Below are positions 33,691 to 41,517 of a stretch of DNA of 64,000 nucleotides, piece after piece. The position numbers and the translations under genes are program-made. How positions within the stretch are numbered: position 1 is the stretch's first letter; each line of letters begins with the position of its first letter. The stretch is from Hyphomonas sp. L-53-1-40 (GTDB lineage Bacteria; Pseudomonadota; Alphaproteobacteria; Caulobacterales; Hyphomonadaceae). Below the pieces are notes generated by a model, which saw nothing but the letters and a program-made list of their open reading frames with translations, ran no database searches and had not been told where the DNA came from. The stretch is from contig NZ_AWFI01000003.1 of assembly GCF_000682775.1 (NCBI RefSeq), forward strand, positions 1 to 64,000, read 5' to 3'.

Positions 33691-34362
33691 CTACCAGGGA
33701 TGGGTCTTGCCTTCAAAGTCCAGGAAGCGCAGCTCGCTTGATGGCTCTGCCGTGGTGATGACCGTGTAGAGACCAGCAGCACTCTGAGCCGGATTGACTG
33801 GCGCCTGCTTGCCGCCCATGTCAGTGTTCACCCAGCCCGGATGCAGCGCGAGCAGGGTCACCCCCTTCTCCGCAAGTTCGGGCGCGGCGGCACGCAGGGC
33901 CATGTTCAGACCCGCCTTGGACGTGCGATAAATCAGTCCGAAAGACGCCTGCGTGTTCTCGATGGATCCCATCATGCTGGACAGGCTGGCCGCCATCTTC
34001 ACATCGCTGGCCGCAATATTGTCCAGGAACGTATCGATCATTCGGATCGGCGCAATCGTGTTCACCGCCAGCATGTTGGCGAACGCGTCATAATCGAGAT
34101 CCTTGAACGCAGCGAAACTGCCAATGCCGGCATTGTTGATCAGATAGTCGATGGGCTGGTCGCCGACCGCTTCCTTCAATGCCGCCACCGAAGATGCATC
34201 GGTCACTTCTAGCGGATAAACTTTGGCGCCCGTCGCGTTCAGTTCGTTTGAGGTCTCAGGGTCGCGCGCCGTGGCAATCACGTCATGACCTTGAGCGAGA
34301 AACTTGCGGACAAGCTCCAGACCGATCCCACGATTTGCACCGGTGATAAGCGTGGTAGTCAT
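33691..34362 (-). CDS. SDR-family oxidoreductase
   Basis: Short-chain dehydrogenase/reductase of 223 residues. The start is the ATG at 34362 because GGAGA precedes it and the Rossmann motif TGANRGIG then begins at residue 6; a 13-codon extension above has no support. The catalytic YRTSK (Tyr-x3-Lys) is present. It resembles C-factor/CsgA-like SDRs. Substrate unknown. The nearest co-directional gene is a small orphan 57 bases upstream. Confidence 0.92.
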   Translation of the reverse strand: MTTTLITGANRGIGLELVRKFLAQGHDVIATARDPETSNELNATGAKVYPLEVTDASSVAALKEAVGDQPIDYLINNAGIGSFAAFKDLDYDAFANMLAVNTIAPIRMIDTFLDNIAASDVKMAASLSSMMGSIENTQASFGLIYRTSKAGLNMALRAAAPELAEKGVTLLALHPGWVNTDMGGKQAPVNPAQSAAGLYTVITTAEPSSELRFLDFEGKTHPW

Positions 34363-34418
34363 AGAAACTCTCCGTCTGGGTATTTGGGAACGCGTCGGCA
34401 AACGCTGCGACAGGGCCG

Positions 34419-34700
34419 CTACGTCTCTGGCAAAATCCGATAGACCGCAGTTGCTTTCATCAGGGGGTTGTCGCCTTGGCAGGCCATGCCGCCGGTAAAC
34501 AGGATCGTGCGAGTTTGCCGGTCAACCTTGGGCTCAAATGAGACATCACCGCCTTGAGCCGCCTCAGACGACACATCGATCGTAACCGAAACCATTTCCA
34601 CCGGATTGGGAGCGCAGATCGCCTCGGCATCGGCACGTATCGCCGCCATCAGGTCCAGCGCCAGTCGCTCGTCCGGTTTCAGAGTGGTTACGTCTTGCAT
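34419..34700 (-). CDS. Small hypothetical protein, possibly hotdog-like
   Basis: A 94-residue product from the ATG at 34700 (MQDVTTLKPDERL), with GAGGG upstream. The C-terminal half (TRTILFTGGMACQGDNPLMK then ATAVYRI) resembles the end of a thioesterase hotdog domain, but the protein is too short for a full one and I do not assign a function. It lies between the SDR gene and a hairpin terminator of another minus-strand gene. Confidence 0.5.
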   Translation of the reverse strand: MQDVTTLKPDERLALDLMAAIRADAEAICAPNPVEMVSVTIDVSSEAAQGGDVSFEPKVDRQTRTILFTGGMACQGDNPLMKATAVYRILPET

Positions 34701-34921
34701 GTGGTAGAAGCCCTCAATCACTGGCCTTGCACATAGACAGGCCCGATCCAAAAGAAAAGGGCCAAGCCGGTTGGGGGGAAGAGAGGGAGAACCGACTTGG
34801 CCCCATATTGGGAACGTCTTGAGGCAACTGACAGTGTCAGAGGGGTGTCTGCCTGCAAGATACAAGGTTTACGCTCTTCAGTTGGCTTGGTTCCGCGGAA
34901 AACGAAAAAAGTTTCGCGCAT

Positions 34922-34945
34922 GAAAAAGCCGCCCTCGCGGCGGCT
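34922..34945 (-). terminator. Terminator of the 140-residue orphan gene
   Basis: Perfect 7-bp stem AGCCGCC / GGCGGCT with a 5-base loop, followed by TTTT on the minus strand. It lies about 30 bases past the stop at 34973. Confidence 0.75.
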
Positions 34946-34972
34946 CATCCAAAGCTTTTCTTTCGAGCCAGA

Positions 34973-35395
34973 TCAGGCGGCTTGGGCCGCAGCTGCGACC
35001 GCGTCGAGGTCCGACCCGATGAGGTCACCCAGATGGCCAAAGCCGACCAGGGCGTGGTGCTCGTCCATATAAGTGGAAATACTCGGCAATAGCAGGCCGA
35101 TGGCCTTGTGGTCCAAACCCAGCTTGTGGAGTTCGGAAATCATGGATTGCGCGACAATGCGCTTGCCGCCGGGCGTCTGTTCGATCAAGCGCGCAATCTC
35201 ACCAACCGGGGCGCCTATCGTGCTGCCTGTGCGGGCCGACAGGGCGCGTGCGCCCGGAATGGTCTTGAACATCGCCGTGGCAAAGGGGGAATCCTGACGC
35301 TCCGCTGCGTTCAGGACAATGCCGAGGGCTTGTCGGGACGCGTCCTCCGAGAGGCCATTATGCCGGGCGAGGTGTGCTGTAAGATCGTTCAACAT
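34973..35395 (-). CDS. Hypothetical protein, DUF2780-like
   Basis: A 140-residue, mostly helical protein from the ATG at 35395 (MLNDLTAHLARHNGL), with AGGAG upstream. It has a glycine-rich middle (RTGSTIGAPVGEI) and an alanine-rich C-terminal helix. It resembles the small DUF2780/VcgC-like group, but the match is by eye and weak. No signal peptide. It is transcribed as a single gene with its own terminator. Confidence 0.55.
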   Translation of the reverse strand: MLNDLTAHLARHNGLSEDASRQALGIVLNAAERQDSPFATAMFKTIPGARALSARTGSTIGAPVGEIARLIEQTPGGKRIVAQSMISELHKLGLDHKAIGLLLPSISTYMDEHHALVGFGHLGDLIGSDLDAVAAAAQAA

Positions 35396-35589
35396 GTGCG
35401 ATGGCACTCCTGGGATTAACGGCTTCGGAATTATCATTAACCCTCATTGTGCTTACCGCTTGGTTACCGGGCGCATTGCTGTGCAAGGCAAATGCGACCA
35501 AGAGCGTTAAGATGCATTAGGGCCGGGTAAACAAACCACCCCAAATCATTTACCTTTGCCCCCTCATCCGTACGTCCCAAGGAGTTTTC

Positions 35590-36564
35590 ATGATCCGTAT
35601 CGGCATACTCGGCGCCGCCAAGATTGGCCCCAAGGCCATCATCGAGCCCGCTGCAAAACGTGATGATTGCGAAATCGTCGCCGTGGCAGCGCGCGACGCG
35701 GACAAGGCACGCACCTATGCCGAAGCGAACGGCATCGCGCATGTTGAGACCGATTACGACGCGCTGGTGCACCGCAAGGATGTCGACCTGATCTACAACG
35801 CCCTGCCCCCGCATCGCCATGCCGATCTGACCATCGCCGCGCTGGAAGCTGGCAAGGCGGTATTGTGCGAGAAGCCCTTCGCCATGAACGCCGCCGAAGC
35901 CACGCGCATGGTCGACGCCGCCAACCGGGCCGGCAAGCCACTGATCGAGGCGTTTCATTATCGCTTCCACCCGGCTTTCCTGCGCGTTCTGGAAATCGTG
36001 CGCAGCGGAGACCTCGGCGCGATCAAGACCATGGAGGCGGTGTTCAATGTGTCGATCCCGTATCGCGAGGGCGAGTTGCGCCATACGCTGGAACTCGGTG
36101 GAGGCGCATTAATGGATCTGGGCTGCTACTCGGTCCACATGATCCGCACCCTTGCGGACGCAGAACCCGATGTGCTGTCGGCCAGTGCGCAGTGCGACCG
36201 GCCCGGTGTTGATATCGGCACCAAGGCACATCTCGGTTTTTCAAGCGGCGCGTCAGCAATTGTGGAATGCAGTATGGCCGAAGATGTGGACCGCGATATC
36301 AGGCTCGAAATCGTCTGCCAGGATGGCTGTGTCTCCTTGCTCAACCCGGTACACCCGCATCGCGGCCACCAGATCACCATCCGGCAAGGCGGCCACGAGC
36401 GCACCGAGACGACCGACGGCATGATCACCTATGAGCACCAATTGGCCCATGTCATGGACGTGATGGCCGGACGCGCCGTGCCGCTGACCGGTGGCGCCGA
36501 CGCGGTTGGCAACATGGCCGCGATCGACGCAATCTACACAGCGGCAGGCCTCTCGCCCCGATAA
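35590..36564 (+). CDS. Gfo/Idh/MocA-family oxidoreductase
   Basis: NAD(P)-dependent sugar or cyclitol dehydrogenase-like enzyme, 324 residues. The N-terminal Rossmann fold reads GILGAAKIGPKA, and the typical CEKPFAMN motif (Lys of EKP) is at about residue 95. The C-terminal GFO_IDH_MocA domain shows GGALMDLGCYSVHMIR, with an intact H. AAGGAG precedes the start. Substrate is not readable; similar proteins act on glucose-fructose type sugars or dihydrodiols. It lies 75 bases before the ParD-like/MAP unit. Confidence 0.92.
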   Translation: MIRIGILGAAKIGPKAIIEPAAKRDDCEIVAVAARDADKARTYAEANGIAHVETDYDALVHRKDVDLIYNALPPHRHADLTIAALEAGKAVLCEKPFAMNAAEATRMVDAANRAGKPLIEAFHYRFHPAFLRVLEIVRSGDLGAIKTMEAVFNVSIPYREGELRHTLELGGGALMDLGCYSVHMIRTLADAEPDVLSASAQCDRPGVDIGTKAHLGFSSGASAIVECSMAEDVDRDIRLEIVCQDGCVSLLNPVHPHRGHQITIRQGGHERTETTDGMITYEHQLAHVMDVMAGRAVPLTGGADAVGNMAAIDAIYTAAGLSPR

Positions 36565-36579
36565 AGCATCAAGGTTCGC

Positions 36580-36608
36580 TTGACGCACACATATACAAAA
36601 CGTATACG
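36580..36608 (+). promoter_or_regulatory. Promoter of the ParD-like/map operon
   Basis: TTGACG (36580-36585), spacer of 17 bases, TATACG (36603-36608). This is the best-formed promoter in the window. The -10 and most of the spacer lie inside the 32-bp palindrome, so a bound repressor would block polymerase. Predicted leader is about 25 bases, with GAGG just before the ATG at 36639. Confidence 0.75.
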
Positions 36609-36620
36609 TTTTGTATATGT
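36589..36620. promoter_or_regulatory. Perfect 32-bp palindrome, candidate operator
   Basis: Each half is ACATATACAAAACGTA and its exact complement follows with no spacer. Symmetry stops cleanly at both sides. It overlaps the -10 and spacer of the promoter and ends 18 bases before the ParD-like start. RHH antitoxins typically bind such palindromes upstream of their own genes, so autorepression is the natural inference. Confidence 0.85.
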
Positions 36621-36638
36621 TTCATATCGAGGGCAAAT

Positions 36639-36845
36639 ATGGGTATCGTGAAGATCGACAATGACCTGCATGAGGAAGTCCGGCGGGCGAGCGGGGTCAT
36701 GTGTCGATCCATCAATGCGCAAGCCGAATTCTGGATTAAAATCGGCCGGCTCGCCGAAGCCAATCCAACGCTCTCTTTTAATGACATTGTGAAGATGCAG
36801 CTCGAAGCGGCCGATGCGCCCTTGGCCGACCTGAAGGTCGCCTGA
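36639..36845 (+). CDS. ParD-like ribbon-helix-helix protein
   Basis: A 68-residue protein with an RHH layout: a short strand (GIVKI), helix 1 (NDLHEEVRRASGVM) and helix 2 (SINAQAEFWIKIGRLAE), then a short tail that could bind a partner. It resembles the ParD-like family of antitoxin-type DNA-binding proteins. It is preceded by a perfect palindrome and followed after one base by a methionine aminopeptidase gene where a ParE toxin would be expected. Its likely roles are autorepressor and possible regulator of the peptidase; no ParE is present. Confidence 0.85.
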   Translation: MGIVKIDNDLHEEVRRASGVMCRSINAQAEFWIKIGRLAEANPTLSFNDIVKMQLEAADAPLADLKVA

Positions 36846-36846
36846 C

Positions 36847-37626
36847 ATGGTAAAGACGCCGAACGAGATCGCGCTGATGCGCATCTCTGGCAAACTGCTG
36901 GCATCCGTTTTCGAAATGCTGGACCAGCAGGACCTGGCTGGCATGTCGACGCTACAGGTCAATGATCTGGTCGACCGCTTCATCACCGAAGATCTTGGCG
37001 CACGCCCCGCGAGCAAAGGGCAGTATGGCTTCAAATTCGTCCTGAACTGCTCAATCAATCATGTCGTGTGTCATGGCGTGCCCAGTTCGGATGAGATCAT
37101 CCGGGATGGCGATATCATCAATCTTGATATCACCCTCGAAAAGAACGGCTTCATCACGGATTCGAGCAAGACCTACATGGTCGGAAATGTCTCAGCCACC
37201 GCCAAGCGAATTGTTCGGATCGCGGAGACAGCCATGTGGAAAGGCATTGGACAGGTACGTCCCGGCGCGCACCTTGGCGATATCGGTTTCGCAATTGAGC
37301 GCCATGCCAAGAAAAATGGCTGTTCTGTCGTACGGGAATATTGTGGGCACGGCATTGGCCGCGAAATGCATGAGGATCCACAGGTTCTCAATTTCGGAAA
37401 GCCGGGCACCGGCCTGAAGCTGAGCGAAGGCATGGTCTTTACCATCGAACCCATGATCAATCTGGGCACGCGCCAGGTTTCGACAGAGGCTGATGGGTGG
37501 ACGGTGGTGACAAATGACGGAAAGCTCTCCGCCCAATTCGAGCATACGGTTGCGGTGACGAAAACCGGTGTTGAAGTCCTGACCTTGCGGCCCGGCGAGA
37601 CGCCCATGCAGGCGCGCCGCGCGTAG
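36847..37626 (+). CDS. map: Type I methionine aminopeptidase
   Basis: Removes N-terminal methionine from nascent proteins. It has 259 residues, the normal length. All metal ligands and active-site residues are recognisable: VVCHGVP (His), NLDIT and TDSSK (two Asp), EYCGHGIG (His), TIEPM (Glu) and QFEHT (Glu), so it should be active. It starts one base after the ParD-like stop. A housekeeping map elsewhere is likely, making this a second, regulated copy; that is inference. Confidence 0.95.
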   Translation: MVKTPNEIALMRISGKLLASVFEMLDQQDLAGMSTLQVNDLVDRFITEDLGARPASKGQYGFKFVLNCSINHVVCHGVPSSDEIIRDGDIINLDITLEKNGFITDSSKTYMVGNVSATAKRIVRIAETAMWKGIGQVRPGAHLGDIGFAIERHAKKNGCSVVREYCGHGIGREMHEDPQVLNFGKPGTGLKLSEGMVFTIEPMINLGTRQVSTEADGWTVVTNDGKLSAQFEHTVAVTKTGVEVLTLRPGETPMQARRA

Positions 37627-37707
37627 TCAATACGGCACAGTCCGGTACAAGCGCATGGCAGGACATGATAGGCTGGACTGGTCTGAATTTGACCGGGAAC
37701 TGATCAC

Positions 37708-38214
37708 ATGAAAATCGCAGGCATCGTCTTTGTTATTCTCGGGGCGCTGGCAATTCTCTTCCCGTATATTGCCGGGCTCTCCTACAATTTCATTCTCGCC
37801 TATCTGATCATCTTTGCGGGCGCCGCGCATCTCTGGTGGGCCTGGCGCCCGAGCCTGGAAGGGCGCACGCAGCATTTGCTGCTGGGCCTGCTTTTCCTTG
37901 CTGGCGGGATCAGTCTGCTGGTCTTCCCGTGGATCGGGCTCATCTCCTTCACCATTATCCTTGGCGTGTCCTTCGTGATCCAGGGCGGGGTCCAGCTTGC
38001 CCTCGCCTCCAACAGCCCGCGTCTGCGCGGCAACAGCAAGACCATGCTGATCGTGGCAGGCCTTGCCGGCATCATCGCAGGCGCGCTGATCCTGATCGGC
38101 CTGCCCAGCACAGCGGCCTGGGCCATCGGCATATTGGCCGGGATCAACATGCTGTTCTTCGGCGTGGCCCTGCTGGCAATGGACAAGGCCCTGTCGGACG
38201 TGTTTGACGATTGA
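37708..38214 (+). CDS. HdeD-like (DUF308) membrane protein
   Basis: A 168-residue integral membrane protein with six hydrophobic segments in three pairs, typical of HdeD/DUF308 proteins. E. coli HdeD is linked to acid resistance at high cell density; the role here is unknown. It lies 81 bases downstream of map, possibly in its transcript, and is followed by the leader of the tryptophanase pseudogene. Confidence 0.85.
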   Translation: MKIAGIVFVILGALAILFPYIAGLSYNFILAYLIIFAGAAHLWWAWRPSLEGRTQHLLLGLLFLAGGISLLVFPWIGLISFTIILGVSFVIQGGVQLALASNSPRLRGNSKTMLIVAGLAGIIAGALILIGLPSTAAWAIGILAGINMLFFGVALLAMDKALSDVFDD

Positions 38215-38392
38215 CGAGCGCCCTGCGCGGCATCTTGCATGGTGGGCTGGCTACGTGATATTCGACCCATCTCACAACAGGCGCTGAGCGCGGTCGCGTG
38301 ACGAAGACGAGACAACCGCGGCGCAGGATAAGTCCTGTGTGTGCGCCGCTGTCGGCACCCCCCAGGACATTCAGAGCCAGGAGTGCTGACAG

Positions 38393-39744
38393 ATGAAGAC
38401 CATTATCGAACCCTTCCGTATCAAATCGGTCGAGCCGATCCGCATGACCACGCGTGACGAGCGCGAGCGCCTGCTGAAAGACGCGGGATACAATCTGTTC
38501 AAGCTGCACTCGGATGACGTGCTGATCGACCTGCTGACCGATAGTGGCACCTCGGCCATGAGCGCGGCGCAATGGGGCGCGGTGATGACCGGCGATGAGA
38601 GCTATGCCGGTGCGCCGAGCTTTTACCGGTTCGAAGCGGCCGTGAAGGATCTGATGGATTTCAAGCACATCATTCCGGCCCACCAGGGCCGCGCGGCAGA
38701 ACACCTCCTCTTCTCGCTGATTGCCAAACGCGGTCATGTCATTCCGTCAAATACACATTTCGACACGACCCGCGGCAATATCGAAGCGGCAGGCGCTGAG
38801 GCTCTGGACCTGCCTATTGCCGAAGGCAAGATCCCCTCCCTCGACCATCCGTTCAAAGGGAACATAGACCTCGACGCCCTCGCCCAGCTGATGAGCGAAC
38901 GCGGCGACGCGGTGCCCGGCGTGATGATGACGATCACGAACAATGCAGGCGGCGGCCAGCCGGTCAGCCTCGCCAATATTCGCGGCGCTGCCGAGATCGC
39001 CCATGCACATGGCAAGCCCTTCTTCATCGATGGCTGCCGGTTCGCCGAGAATGCCTGGTTCATCAAGCTGCGCGAGGACGGCCAGCAAGACCGCTCGATC
39101 AAGGAGATCGTGCGTGACACGTTTGACGTGGCCGACGGCATGACGATGAGCGCCAAGAAGGATGCCTTCGCCAATATTGGCGGCTGGCTGGCGCTGAATG
39201 ATGACGCGCTCGCCGAACAGGCCCGCACGCGCCTGATCCAGACTGAAGGCTTCCCGACCTATGGCGGCCTTGCGGGCCGTGATCTCGACGCGATCGCTCA
39301 GGGGCTGACCGAGATCGTGAATGAGGACTATCTCCGCTACCGCGTACGTACCAATGCCTATATTGCCGAGCGGCTGGACGCGCTGAGCGTGCCGGTGATG
39401 AAGCCGGCGGGCGGCCATGCGGTGTTCGTGGATGCGCGGGAGTGGCTGTCACATATCCCGCCGGCCATGCGCTGGCTTGTGCGCTCTATCAGGAAGGCGG
39501 CATTCGGGGCTGCGAGATCGGGACGGTCATGTTCGGCCGCAAGCCGGACGGCACCGAAGAGGCCGCCCGGATGGACCTTGTCCGTCTTGCCATGCCGCGC
39601 CGCGTCTACACCCAGTCGCATGCGGACTATATCGTCGAAGTGTTCGAGGAACTCGCCAAGCGCAAGGATGACATTCGCGGCCTGAAGATCGTGAAAGAAC
39701 CGCCCATGATGCGCCACTTCACGGCGGAGTTTGCGCCGCTCTAG
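38393..39744 (+). pseudogene. tnaA: Tryptophanase, frameshifted
   Basis: PLP enzyme that cleaves tryptophan to indole, pyruvate and ammonia. The first frame matches TnaA from the start (MKTIIEPFRIKSVEPI) through the PLP lysine (Lys256 in SAKKDAFANIGG) to DAREWLSHIPP at about residue 354. The remainder (GHALACALYQEGGIRGCEIG to RHFTAEF) is in the +1-shifted frame and ends at 39744. The break is at about 39454-39462. Relative to E. coli TnaA (PHIPADQFPAQAL) four or five residues also seem to be missing, pointing to a deletion of 13-16 bases and not a single-base read error. AGGAG precedes the start. Confidence 0.85.
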
Positions 39745-41411
39745 CTGCCCGTCTTCGCCATATCGATCCACTGTTCGACTTCCTCTTCGGCGAGGTAGTC
39801 ATCATCGCGGATCACGCGGTCACCTTGAGGAGTCTGCAGGAACTCACTCGCCAACATGAACAGGGTGCGCGCAGGCGCGTCGGCCAGTTCCTTGCGGTTG
39901 CGGATGCCGGCGCCGACCAGGATCTGGGCGTCGTGCACACGCAGGCCGGGCACTTCCATCATCAAGATGGTCTGGTCCTTCCAGTCGTTCAGCGTGTCGA
40001 TATCGATATAGGCCACATCGACGAGGAAGACGGTTTCCTCCGTATCGCAATCCAGCAGGTCGCCCACTGTAGTGATACCCGCGCGCGACAGGCGTTTGGC
40101 CGTTTTCTTGCCGATGCTTGGCGCTTCGACCACCGGGGATTCTCGGGTGATGCGGCTGCGGCGGGCGATGTCACCGGACTCCTCGCCAAGATCATCGGTG
40201 ACAGGCGCAGGAGCTGCAGCTTCGGGCTCCGGCTCGAACAGGACCTCTTCGGCCTTTGGGGGAGCCTTTTTCTTCGGCGGAGGGGCTTCCTCGGCCAGCG
40301 GCGCTTCTGCTTCGGCCGGGTCAAGTGCTTCGTCGGTTGGCGCCGCTTCGATTACAGCCTCCTCGACCGTATCCTCTTCAATGACGGTCGCCTCAGCGGC
40401 GATCTCGGCCTCATCCTCGATCAGTGCGGTCAGCAAGCGCTCCTCGACCGCCTTGTTCTTCGAACCTATAGGGCCAAGCTCCTGTTTGTTCAGCTCTTTC
40501 AGCGGAACGCGCAAAACTTGTTTTGCGTGAAGCTTGCGGATTTCCTTGTCGTCATCCGGCAGGGTACGGATAACTTTTCCGGTTTTCTGGAATTCCTTGT
40601 ACATTCGCGTCACGGTGCGCTTGTCAGCAGCATCTGACAGTTTCGCCGTCACCCAGCGCACGGGGATATCCAGCGTCTCAATGTAACCCTGAAGGGTCAG
40701 ATTGGTCTTGGGCGGACTGACGGCAGCCTCCGCAATGCCGCGCGAGAGGATCGCGCCGAATCCGGCCGTGGCATAGGCGACCAGTTCCACGATCGCATCG
40801 AACATGGTCTCGTCCAGCCCGGCGGGCGGGTCCTTCACGCCGACTTCGAGGTCGTAATGGTCGATGAAGGTCTGGTAGTGGGGATGCGACAGACGCGCGC
40901 CGTTGCGGACCATGTCGGCGATGAAACCTGCGCCATCCGGCACCGGCACATCCGGATAGCCAAGCGTCTCGATGCGGCCATCGATCTTGTCGCGGGATTT
41001 GGCGATGCTCCACTCCACCGCGCGGTGCATCGTGCCCTCTTCCTCGGTCTGGCCGGTATGGAAGGGCTGGATCGGATCAGCGTAGTAATGGCTGAGTACG
41101 CCGAACGCATAGGCGGCCTTGCTCCATTGCTTGCGACGGAGATGGTCGACGGCCGTCGCATACCATTCCATCGCCTTGCCCGGCGCGCCGCCCCACTCCC
41201 CTTCGGAAATGTGCAGGACATGATTGCGGAAATCCTTGAACTTGGAATCCGGCGCCTTGGCCCCTTCGAGCAGGTGCTCGTGGTGAACCAGGAACAGGTC
41301 CTTCCACTTGTCGGCCTCCTCAGAGGCAATGAGCGACAGCGCGTCCATCGCGATGTAATGGTGCGTGGAGCGGCACCGATGGCCGCGAATTACTCGTTCG
41401 AGCAGAGACAT
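39741..41411 (-). CDS. Phospholipase-C-like/S1-P1-type domain fused to DUF4332
   Basis: A 556-residue protein starting at the ATG at 41411 (MSLLERVIRGHRCRSTHH), preceded by GGGAG. The N-terminal 300 residues carry His/Asp motifs of zinc-dependent phospholipase C/S1-P1-like folds: RSTHHYIAMDAL, HHEHLL, SHYYADPIQPFHTGQ. A Glu/Ala/Pro/Lys-rich linker (about 340-430) leads to a C-terminal DUF4332 helix-hairpin-helix domain (SIGKKTAKRLSRAGITTVGD). There is no signal peptide, unlike secreted PLC enzymes. An inverted repeat lies 50 bases upstream. Substrate and location unknown. Confidence 0.75.
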   Translation of the reverse strand: MSLLERVIRGHRCRSTHHYIAMDALSLIASEEADKWKDLFLVHHEHLLEGAKAPDSKFKDFRNHVLHISEGEWGGAPGKAMEWYATAVDHLRRKQWSKAAYAFGVLSHYYADPIQPFHTGQTEEEGTMHRAVEWSIAKSRDKIDGRIETLGYPDVPVPDGAGFIADMVRNGARLSHPHYQTFIDHYDLEVGVKDPPAGLDETMFDAIVELVAYATAGFGAILSRGIAEAAVSPPKTNLTLQGYIETLDIPVRWVTAKLSDAADKRTVTRMYKEFQKTGKVIRTLPDDDKEIRKLHAKQVLRVPLKELNKQELGPIGSKNKAVEERLLTALIEDEAEIAAEATVIEEDTVEEAVIEAAPTDEALDPAEAEAPLAEEAPPPKKKAPPKAEEVLFEPEPEAAAPAPVTDDLGEESGDIARRSRITRESPVVEAPSIGKKTAKRLSRAGITTVGDLLDCDTEETVFLVDVAYIDIDTLNDWKDQTILMMEVPGLRVHDAQILVGAGIRNRKELADAPARTLFMLASEFLQTPQGDRVIRDDDYLAEEEVEQWIDMAKTGS

Positions 41412-41460
41412 GCCCGTCTCCCTTCCCGCCTGATTCAATCTGGATCAGCCGAGAAATGCC

Positions 41461-41483
41461 TAATGATAGTTACGCTATCATTA
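41461..41483. promoter_or_regulatory. Inverted repeat upstream of the PLC-like gene
   Basis: Perfect 9-bp arms TAATGATAG and CTATCATTA around a 5-base centre, 50 bases upstream of the PLC-like/DUF4332 start on the minus strand. No T-run follows, so it looks like a regulator site (for example TetR or similar dimer). Not known which protein binds. Confidence 0.55.
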
Positions 41484-41517
41484 ACCATTCGCGCGGGAGG
41501 GGAAGTTTCTGCTGCGC

